This document shows positions 56,432-64,000 of a DNA stretch of 64,000 nucleotides, in pieces (within the stretch, counting starts at the first letter, position 1; the number at the start of each line of letters is the position of its first letter). Source of the stretch: Lepidodermella squamata (Eukaryota > Gastrotricha). A program made the position numbers and the translations under genes. The stretch spans positions 992,001 to 1,056,000 of the forward strand of contig JBLDXI010000054.1 of the NCBI GenBank assembly GCA_047495785.1. Reading direction: 5' to 3'. The notes below the pieces were generated by a model. It did not search any database and was not told the DNA's origin. It saw only the letters and a list, made by a program, of their open reading frames with translations.

Positions 56432-58487
56432 ATGGGTGAATATTTTAAACTGAAGTCAAATTCACGAAACTTCTCCTCGCGCATTTATTACTACGCTTTG
56501 CTGGCCGTTGTCATCATCATTGTTTCAGCCTACACATGGAACAGTTCGGATAGATTCAATGCTGCCACACGTTCAGAGTGCTTCTGGAGTTCGGAAGCCT
56601 TGAGCAATATTTCGGCCGAAATGTTGTTTTGCAACGCGTCTGACGGCTTTGACGATTCATCGACCATTGCGGACTACCTGCACGACCTTGAATTGCGAAA
56701 CAAACAGGCTGATCTTCTCGTTGATGTGATACTGCACCAATTCATAGCGGAAATTCGGCAATCTATGGACGGAACGACCCAATCAGTACCGCCAAAGGCA
56801 AGAACTAATTCATGGTAGAAAAAATCGATAATTTGACTACAATTTGATTCAGTTTTCAAAGTAGGATGCTCGATCTAGGGGGTATTTTCGGGGCCGAATC
56901 TTATGACCAAAAGGTACCCCTGGGTTTTTTGAGGTTTTCCACCCTTGGCCATAAAATTGGGGCCCGAAAATACCACCTAGATCGAGCATCCTACTTCGCG
57001 CACTAACGGAGAGGAAGAGGAGAGGGAGGAATGGGAATGAGGGGTGTCGTACCCCCAGTTCACAAATTCAAACTCCGCAAACTCCAAAAATACAACAAAC
57101 AAAAAACCCAGGGGGACCCTTCGGTCATGAAATTTGGGTCCGAAAATACTCCCTAGATCATACTTACTTACTTACTTACTTCGCACAAAGGAAAACAAAT
57201 CTGAATTGTCGACAATTAGAGACACAAAAGGAAATTAAATTCTGATTTTCTCGAAGACAGAATCCATATTTTTGCTTCAATTATTTATGTTTTACAAATT
57301 TTCAAGTAGATCACTTTCCATGATTTTCACAGGTTTTCGAGTATCGATGCGTCGTTGGATTGAATTGCGGCGGATTTGCTGACCGTTTACGAGGCGTCAT
57401 ATCGTCCTTCTACTTTTCATTAGCCCTCAACCGGCCTCTATTAATTAACTGGTCAAAACAAAATCGGCTCTCAGAATATTTTCCCGTCGATTTATACGAT
57501 AGCGAGAAACTGAAGGAAATCGACGAAAGTTCTGTGGAAATTTTCAGATATTTCGACTTTGTAGGCGAGTTACAAATTTACACCGATATGAGCGATGCTA
57601 CATTTAAGGGATATATTGAAAACACGGCTCATGCGATTTTCAATACTAATTCAATGGTTCCGATTTTGATGATGCTGAAAAACCCAGAATTTCACAATTT
57701 TCTGCGAAGAATTGTCCTGCCCATTCTCGATCGAACTTCAGCATTAAAGATCGACGGATCCATCTTAATCACAGCGGCGTTGAGGATTCTGCTACCTCAC
57801 CCACGTGAGGAATTGGCGGAACTATTCAGCCGATGTGTTATGGTAGATTCATCAAAGTGGAATAATTCTTACAAAATCGGCGTTCAAATTCGATTGGGAG
57901 ATGACGATAAATTCTTCATGGAGCCTGAGGAAGTTTCTTGTTACGGTGATATGGTTGCTAACCAAATTTTAGCTGCTAACAGAACGAAATTCATTATTTT
58001 CCTAACAGCAGACAAGTTATTGAAGGAAAATCTCCAGCTGATAGAAAAATCGATTTTTCGAAAAATCGATAATAGATCGATCGAAATCGATATTGTGTCC
58101 ACAAGCGATCGATGCCCTGAACTTGAAGCTCATCATTCTCAATATGATGAGCCTAAAGATGCGAATCAAACCTGGTTGTTCTACGCTCGGACTTTCCTCG
58201 ATTTCTACGTTCTGACACGCATGGATGAACTCGTGATTTCGCGAAGTGGTTACAGCGAAATGGCGTCATTCCACAGCCTGCGACCTACATTGCGGTACAT
58301 TTGTAGAAAATGTGAATTCAACAAGCAATTCATTGGTGAAATCGTGTCACTTGAGCATGGCTATGGTAAAGCAATTATGTTTGAAAATGCTGATAATAGT
58401 GGCGGCTCTTGTCATTTTCAACATTTCAATCGTATTGGGACCACGTTCGCCTTTGAATCTTTTTTTGTAGAAGAGGAAATTTCATGA
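56432..58487 (+). CDS. Fucosyltransferase-like type II membrane glycosyltransferase, 506 aa
   Basis: Seen: exon 1 56432-56797 and exon 2 57333-58487. The only phase-compatible junction is AAG|GCAAGA, a GC-AG intron (535 bp). Topology: a short cytosolic basic segment, one membrane anchor (YYYALLAVVIIIVSAY, about residues 24-39), a luminal stem with N-glycosylation sites, then a catalytic domain. Motifs: CVVGLNCGGFADRLRG and RPLLINW at its start, YKIGVQIRLGDDD in the middle, SRSGYSEMASFHSLRP near the end. Known: G-x-x-DRLRG, the IRxGD basic/acidic motif and SxSGFxExA are shared by GDP-fucose-dependent enzymes of the GT11/23/37/65/68-like fold. Donor and acceptor cannot be assigned. Predicted to act in the Golgi. 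The intron is filled with dispersed repeats. No relation to the flanking receptors is apparent. Confidence 0.8.
56858..56998. repeat. Palindromic copy of the dispersed repeat in the GC-AG intron
   Basis: Arms 56858-56898 (AAAGTAGGATGCTCGATCTA...) and 56957-56998 are reverse complements with few mismatches, enclosing a TATGACCAAAAGG centre. Each arm carries the AAGTAGGAT and TATTTTCGGG blocks of the family, so this is two copies head to head. A third partial copy, inverted, lies at 57118-57187 and ends in a short (CTTA)n tandem. Confidence 0.75.
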
Positions 58488-59090
58488 AGTAAAAACATTG
58501 TGCAGCCCCTTTTACAAACATTCTCACGAGGTTCATTTTTCGTACTCAAACTATGTAGATTTGAATGATACATCCAGATTGTGCAGAATTCAATGAAGCT
58601 CTCAGCTTTGATGATCGTATTACGGCGCTGTTGAATAATCTTTCTAATGAGAGAGGGAGTGGGAAGGGGAATTTGTTACAGTGCGTGAAGTAGGACGTTG
58701 GAACTGGGGTATTTTCTGGCCCAAATTTTAAGACTAAGTGTGGATTTGTTTGGCTTTTTCTACTTTGGACTTTGGACTTCAATTTAGTCCACGGTTTTGA
58801 CCAAACAGTGCGCGAAGTAGAATCCTCGAATTATTAGGGGTATATTTGGAGCTTGGACCCCATAGTTGGACCCCATTTTTTATTGCCAAACTATTGGTGG
58901 TTTTTTTCACCTTGGGTAACAGAAAACAGAAAACAGAAATAGAGCTTTTGGAGTAAGATTAGAGACAATCTTGCATCGCGAACGATTTCCACGAATTGAG
59001 AGAACAAAGAACTCTGGTCAACATTTATTTGATATACAGTATATAAGTGAAAATTGGGAAAACAGTAACTAGTAACGGTGAGTTCAGAAT
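58488..59090. other. Intergenic with two dispersed repeat copies
   Basis: Copies at 58682-58765 (GCGTGAAGTAGGACG...TATTTTCTGGCCCAAATTT) and 58808-58925 (GTGCGCGAAGTAGAATCC, with a duplicated TTGGACCCCAT). No gene seen. Confidence 0.6.
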
Positions 59091-60395
59091 TCAGGACTTC
59101 GCAGTGTTTTCACTAATCAATGTTTCCCTGCTACGGGGGGCTGTACGCCTTTTAAATTTCGGAATAAATCGATGCCAATCACATTTCATCGATGAAATCT
59201 TATCGAACAGGGTTTCGACGTGAGATGGAGTGATAGATTGAAGGACAGCGTTAAGAAAAATGCCTGTCATGTAATTGAAAAATGCAAACTTCCTAACCCA
59301 GGCATCCTCCGCAGCCCAAGAGCCGAATGACCATGTTACTGTGATAAAGTTTGAAATGAACCCTGGCAGATATGTCACGATCAGAATTATGACACTGGCT
59401 ATCGACATTTTGACCAAATAAATCTCTTTCCGCTGCCATTCAGCCAGGTTAGATCGAGTTCGTGGTTTGTTTGTTGAGTTCGTTGAGTTTGTTGTATTAC
59501 TTCGTGTCCCAAGCGTCGGAGTTCCATTCGTTCCATTATTTCCATTACGCGACTTCTTCAAACGGTCGATTGCTTTGAAAGTTTTCCAGTAGTTGTGAAC
59601 GAAATATGTAGCACAGCAAGGGAACACAATGAAATAGTAGAGCAAGATTAGAAACGATGTATCGAAATCACCGTAAAGACTGTAGTCCCAGTTGCCGCAA
59701 ACTAGAACTGATTGATTGTTATTCACCCCAAGAATGACAACTCGCTGCGTTGTTACTGTGTGCCAAGGCCACCAGACAAAGCTAGAAGTAGCAAGCAGAC
59801 AAGCTACTAGCAGACAAACATTTATTGCAGCTAACTGAAATAGGAATTAGTATGCAATTAGTATGAGACCTCTTTTTCATGCAACTACCTTGAAGGTGTT
59901 TGGCTTATAGTTTATCTTGTTCGAGGTGATGCAGAGCCGCCTTTCGTAAGAGATAGAAGCATCGATGGCTATACCATAGCCGCCAACTGTCCATGTTAGC
60001 CAGATGGTTATCGTACAGGCTTCTTGGGTGGACTCCCACCAGCCTGTCTGAAGAACGGCCAACAAACCATAGCAGTAGCAAGTCATGATGAGTGCATTTC
60101 GAACGTGTATGCAGCATGTTAGGATGAGAAAATCGCGTTGAACCCCTCTGCGAACGTAACTGTATATGTTGCCGATTGACGCGATGATTGCGAGAATTGC
60201 AATTGACGTGCAAGCTATTGTCCAACCCAGGCGGTCGTTCACATTCTTCGATGCAACGTCGTGGTAGAAGGAAACGTAATAAGGCTTAGCCCGGCCGTAA
60301 CCTCTTTCGGGTAAATTCACCTCGAGCCATGCGCCATTAAGTATTTTCGCATATATCACTGCCGTTATGTTTTCTGTATTCCCTGAGGTATTCAT
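59091..60395 (-). CDS. Two-exon rhodopsin-like 7TM receptor (R6), 416 aa
   Basis: Seen: exons 59889-60395 (507 bp) and 59091-59834 (744 bp), intron 54 bp. N-terminus MNTSGNTENITAV with sequons; ILNGAWLEVNLPERGYG; ACTITIWLTW; YERRLC; VWWPW; CGNW; WQRKEIYLVK; ITPSHVETLF. In the third intracellular loop the family GTH run has become an Asn-rich series (NGNNGTNGTP, then NTTNSTNSTN), the longest such loop in the family. The C-terminal tail is also longest, ending in a Ser/Thr-rich stretch (RSRETLISENTAKS) that could be phosphorylated. A TATATAAT string lies at 60471-60478. Intact; ligand unknown. Confidence 0.86.
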
Positions 60396-60990
60396 CTGAA
60401 AATCAGGCTTGATTCAAGCTTCAAACTGTTCAGAAGTAACAACTAGGAGTTTCGGTACTGTTCAGAAGTTATTATATAGTGAGAAATAGGTTCACCAGGA
60501 CAGCTAATAGATATGACGCGTCCGGATTATTCAAACGCCTATTAGTTCTACCCTGTGCTCCAGGTCTAGGACTTTCGCAACTTATCAGAATGACTTCATA
60601 TCAAACGCAATCTAAAATCCCATCAAACACGGATTTCCCCTGCTTTCTTTCCTGTCAGTGTTTTTCAATCAGACGTCCATACGTGTATCCCACTGGTCTC
60701 TCGGTCAGTGCGTCAAGCAGGAAATAGGAAAAGTATGTACAGTATGTCCAATAAGTTTAGATTTGTCTGATATTGTACCTCTGTTTCAATCGCTTTTTTA
60801 TGGTCTTTTGATCGGATCAAAACTGAGCCGCAGTTACCCACCTTGAAATTTTATATTGTCTGATAGAGCAGCTCGAATTTTACGAGCATCCAAAGTTGCC
60901 GTTTGAGTTTCTGAGATTTTAGCTTGAGTTTCTACTCTCATCATTTTATTCTCCAAGGAACATCCGTCTCATGCATCATTTGCACTCAAC
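60396..60990. other. Intergenic
   Basis: Apart from the TATA-like string at 60471, no gene or repeat recognised. Confidence 0.4.
60471..60478 (-). promoter_or_regulatory. Possible TATA box of R6
   Basis: TATATAAT on the minus strand about 80 bp before the ATG at 60395. Weak but well placed. Confidence 0.35.
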
Positions 60991-61628
60991 TCAATACGGA
61001 TTTACATTGTTCCGCTGCAGATAGTAATCAGGTACACGAAATATGCAGTTATTCCGAAAAACAACACATCGGCCAAGTTCATGATTACATTTCGGGCACG
61101 TATGAACCGCTGTTAAAATCAGAATAAAAATGAATATTGACGAATATTCCCAAATCAAAACTCACCATCTTTTATCGCTTTCATGATAAAAGGCAAGAAA
61201 AATAGCCTGTTGGCAAAAAAAAATAGAGACTTGAATTAAGGATTGCCTTCAAAAGGTCTTACGGGAGAAAAAAGAAGAATAGGACGAAAACGAAAAACCA
61301 AGTTCCGTAACTGATTGCGTAGTCGATTTTCGTTTCCACTACCATTTCGCAATTACTACAAAACACTTGAACCGGTAATCGACTGTTGTTCGGGGTGAAC
61401 AACGGAATAGCCGCTGTTGTAAAATTATATTAAAATACATTTCTGAATACGGCGGATTGAAATACCAGTTTGCACGATAGGAACATTAGCGGCTTGCTGA
61501 GTGACATAAGGCTGCTGCTGGGCTACAGTTATATAAACGGGATAAGGAGGAGGAGGCCCGGGGTAACCTCCATCCGCAATTCTCGAGTTTGGATCCCCGT
61601 TAAAATTTATTGTAACATTTATGCTCAT
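60991..61628 (-). CDS. LITAF-domain protein (L5), 157 aa
   Basis: Seen: exons from the 5' end 61466-61628, 61263-61413, 61166-61206 and 60991-61109, in frame; the 41-bp third exon is shared with all other LITAF genes here. N-terminus with YPGPPPPYPVYI, giving a PPPY (PPxY) WW-ligand motif, then a Gln-rich stretch. LITAF domain: CSNC knuckle, very hydrophobic TWFFVFVLFFFFLP and LFFLPFIM, HTCPKC knuckle. The tail of about 30 residues is neither His-rich (as L3, L4) nor Arg/Tyr-basic (as L1, L2). The start at 61628 is the first in-frame ATG. It lies only 140 bp downstream of the 7TM gene R7 on the same strand, close enough that readthrough or co-transcription is possible. Family role: endosomal membrane adaptor. 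Confidence 0.85.
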
Positions 61629-61768
61629 TGCAAATGTTAACCTCAAAACTAGTGCATAAAAAGTTGCCAGCTGGCAGCGAATTTATTCATTCATAGCCAT
61701 TCAATTATTAATGATGAATGCCTATTGATCTGCCACGCATTTTTTTATTAATGTTCGCATATTTTGGC

Positions 61769-63089
61769 TTATAGTGCGATAGATGATACACGTGCCGATG
61801 TTCGAGCAGAAACGCGAGCAGAAACGCTTCGAAACAATTTGTTTTTCAAACTCATAAATTTATCCAAAACCGTCTCCACGTGAGATGGCGTTACGCATTG
61901 CAGACCAGCGTTGATAAACATGCCTGTGATCATGCAAAACAACCCGAATCGTCTCGTCCAGCCGAATTCAGCTCGAACTGAACCAAGGGCCCATGTACAC
62001 ATGACAAACACTGAGTAGAAAGTGGGTAAATAACTTAGGACGAAAAATATGAACAAAGCGATGGAAAGTTTGACGAGATAGATCTCTTTTCGCTGCCATT
62101 CAGCTAGATTCACTTGGGGACGAGAACTGACACTTGACTTTGAAGGGTACATAGACAAGTTTGAACTTCGGAAGGATCCATGTGTGCCTTGACGTGAGTT
62201 CTTCAGCCGATCGATAGCTTTGAAGATTTTGTAGTAATTCAAGGCTAGGTAAGTTGTGGCTGATGTGAATAGTATTGAGTAGTAGGCTAGGGGTAGGATT
62301 GTTGTGTCGAAATCCCCAGAGATGCTATAGTCCCAATCGCCACAGACTAGGACTGGAGTGTTGTTGTTAGCCCCTTCTATGATAATCCATTGAGTTGAAA
62401 ACGTGTGATAAGGCCACCAGGCGAAGCCTGCACTCGATACTAAGCAGAAGATTAAAAGAATGAGACAGGCCGCGAAAATCTACGAAAAATCTAAGAATTA
62501 CGACAAATTGTCAAAATCACGCGCAATTCACCTTTATAGTACTAGCTTTGTAGTTGAGCTTATTCGATGATATGCATAGACGTCTTTCATAAGAAATCAC
62601 TGCATCGATCAATGCTCCCCAACCTCCAATCCCCCAGATTAGCCAGGGTGTTGTAGTACAAGCCTCAGGGGCAGATTCCCACCAGCCAGTTCTCAGGGTA
62701 GACAACAAACCGTGGCAGTAGCAGATCGTGAATGCAAAGCTTCGAAAGTGGAGGAAGCAAGTCAGCATCAGGAAGTCTCGCTTCACACCCCGTCGAACGT
62801 AGACGTAGACGTTCGCGATTGATGCGATTATCGTGAGGCAGGACATCACGACACAGGCTGCCGTCCAGCCTAATCTTTCTGCCAAAGTCGTTGACGCAAC
62901 GTCGTGGTAGAAACCGACGAAGTACGGCTTCGCTTTTCCGTATCCTCTGTCTGGGATCTCAACCTCTAGCCAAGCTCTACTGATGATTTTAGCTATAGGA
63001 TAGGCTGGTGTGGCTCTATTCCTGTAAATCGCCAGAGATACATTCATGTTAGATGATAAAAAAGAAGAGTTGCTGCTTGAAAAGTTCAT
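61769..63089 (-). CDS. Two-exon rhodopsin-like 7TM receptor (R7), divergent, 422 aa
   Basis: Seen: exons 62532-63089 (558 bp) and 61769-62479 (711 bp), intron 52 bp at the conserved site (NYKASTIK). Two in-frame starts: 63089 (MNFSSSNSS) and 63047 (MNVSLAIY, the family position). Motifs are changed but present: IISRAWLEVEIPDRGYG, YFVGFYHDVAS, RRGVKRDFLMLTCF, ACTTTPWLIW, YERRLC, AWWPY, CGDW, WQRKEIYLVK, VTPSHVETVL. The third intracellular loop is Ser-rich (GTHGSFRSS) and lacks the repeated GTH. The C-tail contains a small repeat, SARVSARTSARVSS. It is the most diverged member and the upstream partner of L5, 140 bp away. Ligand unknown. Confidence 0.85.
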
Positions 63090-63218
63090 CCTTTGTGAAC
63101 AAAAATGACATATAATGTCAGCGAGATTACTTTTGATACAACCGAACGGGCCTAATCGCGATGGTGACACACCTTCATCCGGCTCAGGTTTCGATTTGTG
63201 GTCGAATTTGGATGACAA

Positions 63219-64000
63219 TCAAGACACATTTCATTGCTGAGAAAATGATCGTCCACAGGATGCTTAGATAGAGCTGCTTAGTGCAGTTTCGCGACTAAGC
63301 TATGACGCCTGGATAGAAAGAATTATTTTTATAGCAGAAAACCCCAGTTCCCCAGTTCCAATGCTTCGCCTATGATTTATGATTTGGAAAACTGACCTAT
63401 TACGTAGATTTGTAATAAGAATCTCTACTGTAGGTTGCAAACTCTCAACCTTCAGCCTAACACGCTTCGATCGGTCCAGCATGCGTTGGCGAATTAATAT
63501 TTTTGGATATAGAATCGCGCCGGTTTTTACTGAAATTAAAATTTATTGAAATTACAATCGATAAAAATAGGAATAAGATTTTTCCAGGTAACCAATCGAC
63601 AGGCAGATAGCTCTACATTTTAAACTTGAAACTTCAAGCATTGCACTGAAATACACTGTTTTTCAATTCATTTTCAGGTTCATGGAGTGGCTAGCTCTAC
63701 ATGGATGCGACGTCAAAGCCTAAAATCAGTTAAAAACGCACTTGACCGAATGAAATACCATATATGTACGCCCACGCTAGATCGATATGCATTCACGAAT
63801 TTTGACTCTTCATATTGATAAAACTTCACACTTCTCAGCATCGCCGCTTTTTTGAGCCTGATCTTTGTTTTTAATCTTGAATCCTTCTGCTATTGAAACT
63901 GTTGTGAACCAATATATGCAACAGTGAAAGTCCAAAGTGTGCAAAAGCTCAGCTCAAAGAACGCGTTTTGAAGAAAATCCATAATCCAGCATTGAATTAA
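63219..64000. other. Right-edge intergenic sequence
   Basis: AT-rich; no gene, repeat or element recognised up to the window end. Confidence 0.4.

Noticed and set aside
60745-60770. TACAGTATGTCCAATAAG string, like a Tc1 terminus
   Set aside because: No matching inverted end was found nearby and it diverges from the 43997 element after ten bases.

Overview
The window is animal nuclear DNA from an invertebrate with a compact genome. Coding exons are split by mostly 45-60 bp GT-AG introns with short TTTCAG/CTCAG-type acceptors, many genes have a nearby AATAAA, and the predicted proteins are metazoan families. The lineage cannot be settled from sequence alone. The intron sizes would fit a tardigrade, a nematode-like animal or an appendicularian, but no gene here is diagnostic. 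No tRNA, rRNA or CRISPR was seen.

Region 1 (1-31.3 kb) is a cluster of seven class C, GABA-B-like receptor genes. One is partial at the left edge (2-662), then come 5413-8410, 9259-11568 and 14490-16802 on +, followed by 17552-20663, 23930-27374 and 28525-31259 on -. Five share a multi-exon plan; two (9259 and 14490) are intronless. Inserted among them are two tandem LITAF-domain genes (2010-2595 and 4101-4681) and a broken secreted gene resembling actinoporin-type pore formers (12253-13224). The 3.2 kb gap at 20.7-23.9 kb holds a 134-bp tandem repeat joined to an inverted repeat.

Region 2 (32.1-36.1 kb) is one large gene. Its product has a long disordered, phospho-motif-rich N-terminal part and a C-terminal degenerate TBC (Rab-GAP-like) domain.

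Region 3 (36.5-63.1 kb) holds seven members of a two-exon rhodopsin-like 7TM receptor family, all on - (38181, 40728, 47704, 51088, 54249, 59091 and 61769 are their 3' ends). Three LITAF genes on the same strand (36580-37452, 52990-53792, 60991-61628) each lie just downstream of a 7TM gene, so a receptor-LITAF cassette is repeated. Interspersed are a secreted ankyrin-repeat protein (45431-46584), a fucosyltransferase-like type II membrane enzyme with a GC-AG intron (56432-58487), a decayed non-LTR reverse transcriptase (49532-50317) and several non-autonomous transposons. These include two piggyBac-like TTAA elements, one carrying a nested Tc1/mariner-like element, and a dispersed 85-bp repeat family.

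Taken together the locus looks like a lineage-specific receptor expansion, plausibly chemosensory: two unrelated 7TM families side by side with repeated LITAF genes whose products, by family knowledge, act in endosomal membrane trafficking. Shared function is inference. The gene models, splice sites and repeats were read directly and checked for reading-frame continuity across every exon join.
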